A stretch of DNA of 64,000 nt from Eumeta japonica. Lineage: Eukaryota; Arthropoda; Insecta; Lepidoptera; Psychidae. The notes under the pieces were generated by a model. The model saw nothing but the letters and a program-made list of their open reading frames with translations. It was not told the DNA's origin and searched no databases. The position numbers were made by a program, and so were the translations under genes. Each line of letters begins with the position of its first letter. Position 1 is the first letter of the stretch. The stretch spans positions 124,001-188,000 of the forward strand of contig BGZK01000482.1 of NCBI GenBank assembly GCA_005406025.1, in the 5' to 3' direction. Below are positions 34,476-47,699 of the stretch, in pieces.

Positions 34476-35035
34476 ATGAGCGTAGAGCCGACGCTGGCAG
34501 AGCCGCCGGTGCCGTTGGCGTTGGCGCGGCTGCAGGGCCGACTGCAGGGGCGCGCGGCGCGCGGGCTGCGCGCTCATCGCCCGAGCCTGCCGCTCGCCAG
34601 CCTCGCCGAGTCCGCCGACGAAAGTTCCCGGCGTTTCAGCGACGATCCCTTCGCCGATACCGACGACGACGAGGTGCTGTCCGATTTCGAAACATCGCGA
34701 ACTCCGCCCCGCTCGGCCAACGGAAGGCGAGCGTCGGACGCCGTGTTCGCTGAACGATATAGAAAATTAACAGAATTCGACGATCCACTGCCGACCGACA
34801 CGGCGAGAAGAGCGTCGCTGGTGACGCCCGCCCCGGGCGGCGTGCTGGGCGCGCCCGCGGAGAAGGGGCGGCGGCGTTCGTGGGCGGCCCGGCTGCAGCT
34901 CGAGCGTAAGAAGCGCCGCAAGTCCGGCGGCACCGGCGGCGACACCGACGATGAAAACGACGCGGTGGTCTACGTGCGCCAGAAGCGACCCTCGTGGTGG
35001 AACGTATTCGTACCCGATAACGTGCTCAAGAACAG
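34476..35035 (+). CDS. First coding exon of an unrecognised gene with five R-R-x-S motifs
   Basis: The ATG at 34476 has an in-frame TAA 24 bases upstream. The frame is open for 186 codons and ends at CTCAAGAACAG followed by donor GTGATA (35036), leaving two bases of a split codon. The exon may extend 5' to an acceptor-like 'ttttctttgtgcag' ending at 34326, or start at the initiator-like TCAGT near 34434. The peptide is probably a disordered, polar N-terminus. It has an acidic FADTDDDEVLSDFET (59-73), a basic ERKKRRKS (143-150) and a C-terminal aromatic RPSWWNVFVPDN (171-182). R-R-x-S, the consensus for basophilic kinases such as PKA, occurs at 52-55, 84-87, 111-114, 132-135 (RRRS) and 147-150. 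GC-rich codon use differs sharply from the AT-rich flanks. I do not recognise the family. Downstream exons must lie across a long intron. The three other frames here are shadows. Confidence 0.8.
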
Positions 35036-36400
35036 GTGATATATACGTATTGTACACTACATAACGCTGTACTTACATTTTACATTTGGAACTATTCCAC
35101 CACACATGGCCACCATAAACATTGCGCTAAATTATTTGACAATTTATTACCTCATCGTTAGGGATAAATTTTTGGAAGCATGGCTGTAAAACGTAAAAAA
35201 GGCGTTTGGCAAATGGCTTTGACAGGCGTTGTTCTGCGTAATATTAGCATAAAAACAAACAATTACGGGAAATTCTTTTTTGCATCTCAAATAATGACAT
35301 ATGTAATTGTACTAGTTATACCTCTAAAACCCAATTCGAAAAGTCTGTTAAAGATTGTATTTTAAAGATTCATGAATAATAATTATAAAAAAAAGAACTT
35401 AAATATAATTGTATTAAAATCATTGATAATATAATAATGACAATCAATTTTGGTCTAGTAATAACTTACTTCTAAAAAGTTATTTCATTTGCATGATATT
35501 AATGTTGTGTCAGTTTGTAATTCGATTTGAATGCCGCAACCTTTTTATTTTCGCATTAAGGAGTTTTGGACGTTTAGCTCACCCTGCCGGTCTAGTGCTA
35601 GTCGGATGCTTTAGTAAATCGGATAAAATTAATGACCAAACTCTATTGTTGTATAAGCAAATAATAAATAGGAATACAAAAATGATATCTGTTATGGAAT
35701 TTGTGGATATATGTTTGAAAATTCAAAACGACTAAATAACATCGATTTTATAAAATACATAATGTTAAATACATTGTATTACGTAACTGGGATATTCATT
35801 GAATGAAAAGTTTTATGATATATGTAAAATTAATAACTTTTATTAATAATTTATCGATTACAATAAGTCATAATCAACATTTTAAACTTAAAACATGTTT
35901 CTGAATGTAGATGAGGGAGTTTTTATCTCCTTGAACTAAATCAAGTAAGATATTATAGGACGTAAATATAGTGTTGATGCACTCACATGCTGTTAGACGC
36001 AACCGGTGTCTCTATAATGCTTATATATCAATACTACCTTTTTAAGAGTGCTGGATATATCAAACTTGACTCTAATGCTACTTAGCGCTAGATCTAATTT
36101 ATTTAATATTTTATCTATTTCAAAAAAGAGCTATTTGGATCATCATTTGAATTTAACGGTTGCGCGTAAAAGTATTGACGAGATAAGTTTTGATATATAT
36201 ATTTTAAATGTTTTGAATGTTGTTATATTTTATTAATTATGCATAAGGAAAAGAATTAGTTCTGAATTCTTATATGGCAACCTTTTTCGACTACAAATAA
36301 CTCTAGGAAGGGTCGGTAATTCTACTCGTAATTACGGCTTTCATAGTTAAGTAAGAACTGTTTCAAGTTCAAGCCATTTAGAAAGGCGTAAACACCATAA
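35036..36400. other. Probable intronic AT-rich DNA
   Basis: This follows the donor of the 34476 exon. Short AT-biased frames (35180-35365, 35493-35735) have no recognisable content. If the gene is real, this and probably much of the remaining window is its intron. Confidence 0.4.
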
Positions 36401-36419
36401 GCCTGATCGCCTTGCTCGA

Positions 36420-36560
36420 GTGTCGAATGCGCCGGCGCGGCAGCGTGCGCGCGGGCGGGACGGCCACGCACAATGCGCCGATGTTATCGGCGTGCGCCGG
36501 CGGCCGTGGGCGCGCCGAGCACGTCCCGGCTTCCTCTCGCGCGCGTTGAACTCTAATGTT
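36420..36560. other. Very GC-rich island
   Basis: The DNA is dense in CG (gcgccggcgcggcagcgtgc type). It gives an 89-codon Arg/Ala-rich minus-strand frame (36347-36616) with no recognisable domain. It looks compositional rather than coding. A regulatory island is possible. Confidence 0.35.
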
Positions 36561-39500
36561 ACAGTCACGACTTTATTATAAAATGTTAACGGACCGCACT
36601 CCTCACGACCTTCCATACGTTTTCACCTCGACCCTAATGCTATCCGTATCGTTATTATTAAAAAAGTGAGCAAATTTTCCATTCATTACAGCATCTGTAA
36701 ACGTGTCGCCGTTATCTCCGCCGGTGTGCGTTAAAAACACTCAAGCGATAGATTTATGATTTCCATCGTCACGATAAATCGGTAGCGAGCACTATCTAGA
36801 TAAAAGTTGAATTATTTTAGCCGTCCTCAAACAATAATAATTTATTTGCCCGCCGTGAAGTTGTGTATTCTTGCGTTTAAACAACTTACGCGCTACTCCC
36901 GCGGCCCGCGATAAAAAATCGCTGACGTTGTACAAAGAGGCTTCCGTCGCGGTCGCGTTTCGGTAATGCTCCCGTTTGTATAAACAATGAGCATTCACTT
37001 GTATTAGGTATCACGTCATAGACAAGGCCTAATTATTATGCTCACTTACGATAGACAGCAGATGGAAATTAACCCACACAAGTTTTCAGAATTCGAGCAC
37101 GACAATCATATTTTTATGTCTAATTTACGACTGAAATTGTAATTTAAAGTGTTGCTATATCTTAAATTCGTCAGTAGTTTATTACATGTTATCCACGAAT
37201 ATAAAGCGTGAAGATACTGAAGATTGATACTTCGTTGAAAAATGAGCGAGGTGACGTCATTATTTATTTTATCGCACATGCAGTGAAACCTTCCGATACG
37301 CTCTCGATATCGTTTCGATTTAGATCGTATCTAACACGCGATTGCATTTATAAATCTAAACCATGTGACTGATTGTAAAATAATCCTCTTGAGCGGTCTG
37401 CTATCAAAATCATAACAATATTAATTTATTAATAGTCATGATTAATAGGAATTCTAGAGCTTTTAAAAGGAATATTTTTGGTGCTGCGTTGGGGGATTCC
37501 GAAATAATAAGCGACTTCTAATTCAATGTAAATGAGAGTAGAAATATTTATTATTAACCTTTAAGGAGCTATTCGCGGGTCGCGGAGGATGTGTGCCTTC
37601 GAGAGGCTCCGCCGTGTTAGTGCCTGAATCTTTCGCGTCTCCGCGCGCACATAATCTAATATTGATGTTCTGCGCTCCCCGTATGTCTATTGCCGGTACA
37701 CGAGTTAGCACTTTCATTATCGCACCATTATCGTGTCACGACTTTTTTTTTTGAAGTTGGCAGCGGCCCGTCGTGTTCTCTGCATTATGTCTTCACTAAC
37801 AACTCGAAAATGTTGATTTCACTTTTAGCCCGTGTCATGCGTTCGAAAGCAACGAACAGGGGGGCGGGGGCAATGATTTTTAGAGTTCCACAGCCAATGG
37901 AAAAGAAAGAATTACTCATTAATTTCATCCTATCCGTCAGTTCGTCCATATATCACTAAATTGTAACTCCGCCATTTTTTTTGTAGATCTGATGAAATTT
38001 TACAGACAGGTGAATGCCTTTGAATGCCTTTTGTGAACTGCCATACAATTATGTCAATACATTACAAAAAATTAGGAATCATTTTCCTTGCATAAAATTG
38101 AGGGATTGAATTTATTTTATATGCCATATTAAAGCTCATATTATTTGAGATTAAATTTGTGGCATTTATAAGAAGTGATGACATATTTGTTTGATTAAAC
38201 TTTATGCGATTGCAACTTTTACATAATCTTATTCGTTCGTACGGAACCCTGTCTACGGGGAATCTGGTTTTTTAACATCTCTCTACACGTCATTGGTTTT
38301 GGCGTATTTATTAGTAAATAGCTTTGTAAAGGCTTATTATTAGACTAGACGGATATTATGGATTTTATAATTTGTCGACTTCTTTATTGCACTGTCACGA
38401 TTTGCGACAAAAATGTTTGACGTTGACGTTTGTGTGTATTTTCGTTAGAGTATGGATTAACACGTGAATTATAAATATTCTCGAATTTAGAAATTTGTAA
38501 ATTATTAGGCAAATACATAAAAGAATTACACTTTACAGTTACGGAAAAGCATTAAATTCACTATGTCGGCAAAAATGCAATCATAAAAATATTCAAAAGG
38601 AATCGATAACGTTTAAAGTTTTTTAAAATTTTAAAAATATATGCAATATACCACACATTGCATATATTTCTTAAATACTACCCAATTTAAAGCTAAGTAT
38701 GAACTTGCGTGTTGAAAACTTTAATTTTCTGTTTATAAATTCTTCGTAGATAATTTACAGTCAATGGCTTGTTTCGAACTCATTTTGAAGGATGACCTTT
38801 TACATTGCCCACACAGACGCATAGGCTCGTCGCCCTGCGCCGATCCGCACACACATTCCCAAATCGCTTCCGCAAATGACACATTCGACTAAATGCAAAA
38901 TGTCTACAACATTATAACAATATTATAACAACTTATAATAGTCATTTTTGGTACATGATAACAAAATAGCCTACAAGGCTAGCCTTGCGGTTTGCGGTGA
39001 CGTCAATAAATGTAGAAGTCGCCGTGATGATCGCTGCGCCGTGGACATTTTTGATATTAATATTTATTTTTTCTGCGTTCCCGATCCGTTCCCGCTCCTT
39101 GACCCTGTTCCACTTTCAGCGTTCGTCTCGACTTCCCGATGCGATAACGGTAAGCGATATAGAAAATAATCTCCGCCGGTGCGGCCGCCGGCTTTTCTCG
39201 TTAACGGTTTACATTTTTTTCGTACAAATTTTTTAGAATGGCATTACGTATATAGCATATGTTGATCGTCCACAAAATAATTAACAAAATGTTTCACGAG
39301 AAGTTTAATGCGTGAGTGACTTAGGACACCGTATAATTAATCACTTCGTGATAGTACGCAACATACTAGGCTTTCTTATGTTTAATTTGTCTTATTGACG
39401 TATGTGTACGTGCGTGCAATATGTACGGACGTGTAGAAATTATGCCGAGAATTTTACGTAATGAATGTATTCCTTACTCGAGTAGGTACTTACTCGTTAT

Positions 39501-39640
39501 CAAAAAATCAATACATTTTGTTTCTTATGACGAAACATAATTGGATTTGTCCGCTTTTCGATCCGTCGAACATCGGTGTTTATTAGTCGTTAAGTTTCAC
39601 AAATGTTAAGGATGTAATAATTTTGATCGAGATCACGTCA
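36561..39640. other. Noncoding DNA
   Basis: No supported gene. Features seen are a 12-bp-stem hairpin at 38635-38669 (AAATATATGCAA and complement), and at 38237-38273 a short end of the dispersed repeat 'acggaaccctgtctacgggg...ggtttttt'. Confidence 0.4.
38237..38273 (-). repeat. End fragment of the dispersed 'agggttccgt' element
   Basis: Read on the minus strand this is a run of A, 'accaga', about twenty diverged bases and then 'agggttccgtacgaacg'. This is the same order as the left end of the copy beginning at 62018 (aaaaactggcc...ggattcc). Only the end is present. Confidence 0.45.
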
Positions 39641-39649
39641 ACCGCACAA

Positions 39650-39860
39650 TGGAAAAACAGGAAAACGTGGCGCGACAAGGGTAACTGCACCACCGGCCGC
39701 TGCCGCAGCGAGGCGCCGTGACCGGGCGCGCCGCGGGCGTAGGGCGCCGCTGCACGTCGCCGGCACGTTCGACCTCAACGTGCTCGTTTCCGCAATCGTG
39801 CGTTGACCTCGCGACCGCGGACGCTGCCGGAGCAGCGTCTCTTTGCGTACCGACCTGTGG
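39650..39860. other. GC/CpG-rich island
   Basis: Open on both strands (108 codons on -, 39633-39959; 77 on +, 39718-39951) and not recognisable. A + strand frame after an acceptor-like 'aaaaacag' (39660) reads KTWRDKGNCTTGRCRSEAP and then a stop. It is short and Cys-containing, but there is no second exon to support it. Confidence 0.3.
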
Positions 39861-40793
39861 CTGCAATGATCTCTCTACAGATAAAGAACCTCTAAATTGT
39901 ATTTCTTCTGTCCACCACCTTAGCATTAATATAATTGCGACTGATTTGTAATGTTTCAATTACGTTTTTGATATTCGTAGACATCGTGTACGGTCATAAG
40001 TATTTTATAGACAAGCAAGTTTATTTTTCAAAATTTTTTTAAAGTAATATGCTAAATTTTAGTTAAAATTTTGTTCAGTTCACGACGAACCGGCGCGGAC
40101 ACCATAATTTGATCATTTAAACTCAAACGAAATGAAACTTAGAATATTAAACTACAAACAACCCGACTAAGAATCAAACGAAAAAGCCTTTATGTTACAA
40201 TTTTCTAAAACTATTTCATCTAGTTATAATAATAACTTCAACTCCACGATCGCCTGAAATTTCTAGTGTATATATTAGCATTCATATATACAAATACATC
40301 GTTACTTATAAAAAAATAATCGGGTATGCACGGGGCGATTACACACGCGCCTATGCATACTTAGATATATATCAAAATAAGAACGTAAGCATGAAGACGA
40401 CGTTGTTCCTGTGGCGAGTTAAATTTCCGAGTATGTAAAACTAACCTTTTAAATGATTCATCAAGTAACCAGCATACGCGTTCTGAGTCGTCGGCGTCGC
40501 CGCTGACTCGGAGCTAATACGAAAGCATTTTCGGATATATCCAGAACCGACAAATAACATCTACTCTAAGAGTTATTTGCAGTTATTCCATAACACATTA
40601 GAAAATTGCGTGTCATTTAAAGTACGTAAAGTTTTTTTTTTTTTCGCTTGTCTGTCAGTATAAACGATAGATCACAATATGGTCTCAATCGCTAAAAAAT
40701 CTTTATCGTAGCATTCCAAACGCATTATGATTAATTATTGATCCACATATTCGTGAATTAAAGTTACTCGTATGTGATATTTAGGACGAAGGT

Positions 40794-41090
40794 GACTCAG
40801 CGGTGACCGAGTCATGCTCTTAAGAGCGTTGCCTTGGAATCGAACGGTACCAGGTTCGATTCTGGCCACAGACGAATCGCTAGAGCAGTTTTAATTTGTA
40901 TCAAATTAAAGTACTCGCCTTTGGCCTCGGAGAGTTCGCTAAGCCATCGACTCCTTGACGATGACGGGCGTCGGCACGCCCCAGCCCGGACCCGCCCGGG
41001 GGACTATGCCAGTCTTCCCTGGGCCAGCGTTGAGGGTTTAAGAGCCCTTTCTCGATTTTGCTGCGTTTGAGTGAATTTCGATTGTGACTA
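40794..41090 (+). repeat. tRNA-derived SINE
   Basis: The head has an A-box-like GGTGACTCAGCGG (about 40790-40802) and an excellent B-box AGGTTCGATTC at about 40852-40862. The spacing is typical of a tRNA-derived SINE. The body continues with 'ggcctcggagagttcgctaag' and a CpG-rich tail with 'gcccggacccgcccggg' and 'gagggtttaagagccct'. The 78-codon frame at 40834-41070 lies inside it and is not a gene. Confidence 0.72.
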
Positions 41091-44000
41091 AACCCGAAAG
41101 AATCGAATGTAGATAATGAACACTCATGAAAATTTAATTCTTGTTCTAAACAGGCTATTGTCTAAAAGTTTAATTTTAAACGCGTAGCACAGGCTAAATG
41201 TTTTTTTCCTGATGGAATGTTATTTTTCAATATACATAAATTAGTTCTGAACACTTATTTAAATTGTTACTTAAAAATACATTGTAAACAGATAGATAGA
41301 TACTCATCTTGGGAGTCTATTACCAAATTATCGACATCCATACTGAACAGCAATAAAAAAATTGTATATTTGCTTTTTAAAATGCATTTATTTCTATAAT
41401 TTTATTATTTTTTTTTTATAAATTAGAATTACCTTTATTGTAGTTCTATACTTGTACAATCCAGTTCACTTTTTCTTATTTAAATAATTCAAATACTTCA
41501 TTAATTAAATAAACAAAAGTAGAACTATACACTATAAAATATGATGCGTTTGCCTTTGATGCGACGACGCCTATGATCAGTAGTCCGCGCGTTCGGAAGG
41601 GAACCGGCCTCGTAAGATCCGAGCCCCTCGATGTCAAACAAAAAGGTTGTCGGCGGGTATGCCTTGGCACTGAGACGATTGAAACTTGACACGCCGCGTA
41701 GTTAATGCTAGTGCCCCTGAACTACAAAAACGTCGACGTGCACCCCAGGGAATTGACTCGCTGCCAAACAACTTGTCCGCGAGCGTTGGGTAACTTTTTG
41801 TCACGCCCACTTGCGTTTCACTTTTTTAGTTTTCGTCGAGCCGACGGCCGGTTTTGGATCGTTTCGATATGGTAGTCACTGGAAAGTTTTTCGTGGCATA
41901 TAGAATCGTTACTAATGATTAAATGTAATAGTGGTGTTGAATACGACATACAAGTAAGTAATTTACGTCGACTGTATCGGATTTCTAGTTAGGTACTTTA
42001 AAAAAGATATAGATTTTTATGATTCGTGATCATAACAATATGATAATCTCGTACATATTCAGTAATAAACTTGAATAGTGGAACGGGTTTAAGTTAGATG
42101 TACTTAAGCCCTGTTCTGGTATTCACACGTGCGCTTTGACAAATCCCAATGAAAATGCTGAAAATACTGAAAAGGTCGCACAGAGAGCGACGTGAGGTTT
42201 TCGTATAAACACGACGAGCGTCGTCGTGCGTCGCGGCGACACGTTGGCCACTGCCAAGTTTTCTGTATATTGGCGTATATTTCCAGTTCGTGTATGTCAT
42301 ATGTATTTCTATAATGAAATGCGCTTCGCCGGGACTAATATTATTGCGTTCTTGTGGTCTGACTTTTCATATAGCACTTGGACAGAAATTACTTATGAAC
42401 ACGCTATTATTAACTTCACTTGTGTGTAACTACATCTTAATATAAATTTGAAATGTTTATCGTACTTTTTATTGTCCCATCAATAGAAGGTGAATAGTGT
42501 TAGGCGACTAGTAAACTCCTCGTGTCTTATATCATTTGGTTTGTTTTTACAGGTTTTATGTATATATTACCCTTGGCGACGAGCATCTGAAAATGTAGAC
42601 GGATAGTGGATCTCTGCAATGACTTTTAGTAAACGTACATTTGATAACGAGGTTTTAATTATGGATCTAGGGAGTGGGTAGTAGAATTTTTCAATAGACA
42701 TGAGTATAAACCCCTTGAGTTTGTGCTTATTTACTTCACGAGTTTAATATTTTGCGCTTGATGTAAGAAATTGGTGATGGAGAGGAAATGTGGGTATTTG
42801 AGCTCTTTAATCGCTCCTAGTAAAACCTTGGAATTTTAGCTCATATATAGCTGACCAAACCTACTGGCCAATCGGTTTAACTAATGTTAATTCTGTGGAC
42901 TACAAAACATCTTGTTAGTTTTGAAGACTGAAAAATATAAAATAAAAAAAAGTTTACCAAACCAAAGAAATAGGCTTTTGTCAGTAACGTACATAATTAA
43001 AAGTACAAAATGATGTAATTTTTTTTTTACACCCTTTTCGATATTTTATCCTCATTGTAAATTAACACAAAAATATCAGTTTTTGTGTCGTACATTATTT
43101 ATAGTATTATAAAACATTTTACTTTGTTATTTTGAAGATCTACTTCAAAAGGATATGACATTCTTAGACTATTTCTTTGAAAAACATTTAAACATTTTTT
43201 ATTAATTTCCGCAAACTTTTTTTTATAACATTGAGTAAGTTATAAAATAATCTCTAAAACGTGGATCGAACCCTTGTAATTAGAGTTTCGTGACATCATT
43301 TTACACTATATATTTCTAATAGAACATTCATGTTTCATTTAAGAGCTTCTTATTTATTTCATTAAAATCCAAAAGTAGTAGACATATATTATCAATACTT
43401 TTATCAGTCGTCGGGTTGGAAAAGCGACTGTCTTGAAAGAAATATGTGTATGAAATATTTTATATTCATTCCATTGTTAGGTATGTATTAACTGAATCAG
43501 CAAATTTAATGTTTTTCATTTTCAATTCATTCTTTTTTTTCTGGTAATCAATTTTATGTGTCGTAAAACTTGATAGTGCATTCACTGTCTACAACAAATA
43601 AAAATTTGAATTTCTTATAAATATCCCTCAGAATCTTGATTTCTAGTGTTTTGTTTTTGTAGTTTAGATACAACACAATGGACAGCTTTTAAAATTCATT
43701 TGCATACTAAGTTTACACTGTCAACGGTATCAATGTACATTTAATTCAATTTTGAAGAAATGAAATTCATATAAGAGGCTCATGAACTTTTCTTCTTTAT
43801 GCTGTAGGCCCTGCATTATCAACCTATAGCCTTTGTAACGCAGAATGTAATAAGCTCTAGTTCGTACTCTATCATGTGACACGGTACTGATTGAGCAGGG
43901 TGCGGCAAGTGAGCCAACCTTGCTGTTGTATGTTCTCAAGTCGTTTTATGGCTGTGACTAGTTTCGGTCACGGTCACGATACCAGACAGGAACTGTATTA

Positions 44001-46700
44001 CATTACTATGTAACGTCTATTTCCACAGTCACGACCAAATTTTCCCGAATATGATGAAGTAAAATGTTATGGTCGCATGATTCATGTGCAAAAATATAAT
44101 GCACATACTTCAAAAACATGCATTTCTGACGCATTACATTCATATTGCACACATGCCCGGCAAGACGCAAGCGAGATCGTTTTAATCTTAATTTGATCCG
44201 AAAATAGCTCGGTATTAATTCTCATTCTTTGCTAAAGGTCCTTGTGTTGCATCGTCTGTTTTATTTAATATTCGAGTTCAATTGAAAGTTTGATCGTTGA
44301 ACATCACACATGGATCGGTTTTATCGACGCCGCTCGCAGCGACGGCGTCTCCCGAATGCGCCGACATCGAACGAGCCGCGGTGCCGATAACGGCCGGCGG
44401 GTTCCGTTCCTCGAGCACGACGCGCCGGCCCTGAAATAATACATGCGGCCATATCGGAGATCTTTTCGACCAGATCAGACAGTATTATTGTAGAACTCGA
44501 TGTTTCACGTTGGCGGACGTCCAGGGGAAACCACGCGTCTGCGTGGGTGTGTTTTAAAAGCAATGTTTCTCGTTTCATCTAACAATGCGAAATATTTAAT
44601 AATTCGTCTCGAATACTCGTCGTACATTTGTTACGACACTACATATACCTGTCCGTAAATAAAACATGAGCGTGTCGAATCCATTCCACTATAATTATTA
44701 GTCACGTTTTGTTTAACTCCATCGGTAAGGTGAAACATTCGAAATACCGAAATATTTCTAACAAGCTTTGTATCTTTGAACATTTTTAAATGTATTATTT
44801 TGCAAATAAAATTTGCACACGCATTATTCCTAATATAATTGCAATTATTATAAGTGCCCATACAAAAGTAGAGTAATTATAAATATTACGCAAATGCAAC
44901 ACATTCCATGATAATGTTGAAATAAATTACGTTATAAACTACATACATAAAAAAATGTATTTTAATAATATTTTTACAAAAACTAACAATTTAAAAAATG
45001 GAATTTTTTAAGGGTTGTCAGTGACGTCAGATTTCATTACGAACACTTCAAATTTATTTTAGAATTTTTGTTTGTGTTACAGTAACTGATACACTATTAT
45101 ATCAAGAACCGCAAACCTCACTGAACTAGATCTGTTCTGGAAGGCCGAGTCGATTTATCATCGGAGCTTTTTGTAATATTTGCTAAGTTGTATCAAAAGT
45201 CCTAACAATTTTTATGTTCAATTCGTGTATTATGTAATAATTTTGTTTTAAAAATAAAGACAAAAACCGTGACAAAAAAGTATCTGTTACTCGATGTTAG
45301 TTTTATTCGATATCATAGTTTCGTCATCGTTTACGATTTTATGAAAGCAATATCTTCAACGTGTTAGTCTAAAACCGCACTGAACGCGGCGGCAAGCCGA
45401 ATTCTGCAAGCGGTCACTTGGAATCGTTGATGTCGTCAGATTTTTACATTTGTAAATATTTAAAGACCTACATAGCGGCCAAGAATCTTGGTGCAACTTA
45501 TTAAGTTGCCTTATCACACGGTCCCCGGTCGAGCGGGGGACCGATCGATCTTTCCGTCGATTCCGGCAAAGCAGTTTGTGTCGTCTATCTGGAAGAATGT
45601 AAACGTAGGCACGACGGGCGGCGGGCTCGCGGGTACGAGCTGCCACTGCCCGTTGCACACGAGAATTCTTGAGTGCGGCCTTTACGGTAGCTACAATGTA
45701 ATCATAACTATACTGATGTGAAAATTAACGCTTGTGATTTTTGTCTTGAAGTTTAATGATTCCTTTGAATCGAACACTATGAGAAAAAGCACCTGATATT
45801 TTAAAATTAATAATACGTATAATTAGAAATTTTTCTTTCGATTGAATGATTTGTAGTGCACTTTTATAAAATTTGTTTTTAAGTTCTCCTACCGATTCTT
45901 AGATGAATATTTATTTATTTATAGCGGAAAAAACGCATATCAATACAGTCTAGAGGCAGGCCATTGTTAATTTATACTTTTATATAGCTTAGAATACTGG
46001 CGTAAACTCATTTTTCATTTCCTTGTATTTGCAATTCTTATTCAGCAGTCAAATTTTAAACTGTTGAAATTTTGGTTACATTCAATCCAAAAATCATCGA
46101 CGATTTCGTTCTTGAGGTTTATCGGTATGTTTATGACGAAATTAATATCTCATCGTAAAAGTTAGTCGTTTCCAACAATTAATGCGTTATCGCCATTAGG
46201 TCTTTCACTTTTATAATCATTTTATGCGTCTACCAATTCGTGTTTTATTACTTCGCCTATTTCTTTCGCGGTATAAGCGTCACGCATTTAGGGTGTTTTG
46301 TAAGGCCACGTTATTGGGTGAACATTCATGTCGGTAATCGCGACAAAACTTGATATTAGATCTATGGAAATTATGTTGCCACATTTTACGTTAATCTATT
46401 CAATGGCTTCTGAAAAAAACAATTGAAAAACTTACATTCTCGACGTCTGCAAATGAAATAGAGCAAACTTTGGACACCGTCACGGACTTTGTCACGCTAA
46501 AATCATTTAATATGCAGAAATTCACCTACGGCTATCCGAACACTATTCGAGTTGTTAGAATGATTGCATGATACAATGAAGTAATTGGCCCGCCAAATCT
46601 AACATGTAGGTGCATGTAAGTTTAATTAAAATGCATTTTATGCAAAAGTAACTTTGTTTGTCAGTTATATTTTTGTGAACCTCTGAACCGAAATGAATTA
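41091..46700. other. Long noncoding stretch with weak GC islands
   Basis: No supported gene in about 5.6 kb. GC-richer patches at 41565-41660, 44325-44430 and 45515-45655 give frames on both strands (for example 44321-44578 -, 45356-45658 -, 45488-45721 +). None is recognisable and none has a convincing splice pair. Confidence 0.45.
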
Positions 46701-46729
46701 ATGAAATGTATGGAGATAGCCTTTTTATA

Positions 46730-47010
46730 TATACATACATCTGTATGTTTCCTTATAACTTAATGGTAATTTAATCGATTTTGCTGAAATTTAATATGAT
46801 AACCTACAATGTTTCTTAAAATGTGAACTACTCACTGTCTATCTTTTTATATGTATGCATTTTTGTAACTCTACAATGGCATTACTGATTTCAATGAAAT
46901 TTAATATAAACATAGAACATACCCACAAGTAAAACATAAACTATTATTGTTTGTCTAAAATGTGAGTTACTACCTATCTTTTTGTCTGTCTGTGTTCTGA
47001 TAATTTCTTT
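46730..47010. repeat. Degenerate tandem duplication of about 115-145 bp
   Basis: Blocks of the order '(t)gtatg..ttt..taact', 'gaaatttaatat' and 'aaaatgtga(a/g)(c/t)tact' then 'tatctttttat/gt' repeat from about 46742 and again from about 46853. A partial third copy seems to lie upstream at about 46690. Divergence is high. It is probably old repeat-derived sequence. Confidence 0.45.
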
Positions 47011-47149
47011 ATTATTTAAATGACCTTTAGTATTTAATAAACCCCATCGTCGGGTCACATATATGTTATAAAATATATTATACCAGAAATATGTTTTCAA
47101 CTTGATAAAACGAAAATTAAGTCATTATATTTATTTTATTTTGTTGATC

Positions 47150-47320
47150 ATGTTTATTTGCTCGCTTGGCTTGAAATGGGAGAAGGGCTGGCAATAAAAT
47201 AAAGAGTATAATGATAAGTGGTAGATAATCCAAGAGTGAGAGCAAAACTGGAGCGAGAGGAAAAGGGAGGAGAATGAAGGGAGGAGAGCGATTTTTCATC
47301 ACGAACTTTGGTGCCGGATT
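47150..47320 (-). repeat. Purine-rich tract, possible repeat
   Basis: A G/A-rich run (about 47215-47290: gagagcaaaactggagcgag and similar) gives a Leu/Pro-rich 61-codon minus-strand frame. It resembles the tracts at 7485-7605 and 63170-63310 in bias, and could share an origin. I could not align them reliably by eye. Confidence 0.3.
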
Positions 47321-47470
47321 CTCAACGTGTTGTTGCCTTCAAACCAAATTAATATAGAGTATAAATTCTGAGCACAGGCAAATTGGCCAATGAATTTTTA
47401 GCTTATAGGAAATAACAGCGTTTGGTTTTAAAAAAAAAGAAAACACAAAAAAATATTTTCGGTATTAAAT

Positions 47471-47528
47471 ATACAAAAGCGATTTTAAATACGTAGTGAA
47501 AACTACGTATTTGAAATCACTTTCGTAT
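47471..47528. repeat. Long near-perfect hairpin, stem of about 27 bp
   Basis: Bases 47471-47497 pair with 47502-47528 around a GAAA loop. The inner 11 bp (AAATACGTAGT) are perfect, and the rest has only three or four transition-type mismatches that would mostly be G-U pairs in RNA. It could be a MITE core or a structured RNA. The 4-base loop is small for a microRNA precursor. Confidence 0.75.
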
Positions 47529-47699
47529 TGTGAATTTCGAGTTAAATTATTTCACTTTTAGTAATGTCAATTCACGAATTCCTATAGCGATATTTCAATA
47601 ATGATCAATAAAATGTTTTACTGTACAAAGTCTTTGCAAAAATTTGTCGTATATGAGTCGGTCGCGTACATCTTAGCTTACTGTTATTTTAAACTCCTG

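Noticed and set aside
39656..39720. Short Cys-containing peptide (GNCTTGRCRSEAP) that could suggest a small secreted peptide
   Set aside because: Only two cysteines, no signal peptide and no upstream exon; probably chance in a GC island.
40834..41070. 78-codon frame
   Set aside because: It lies wholly within a tRNA-derived SINE.
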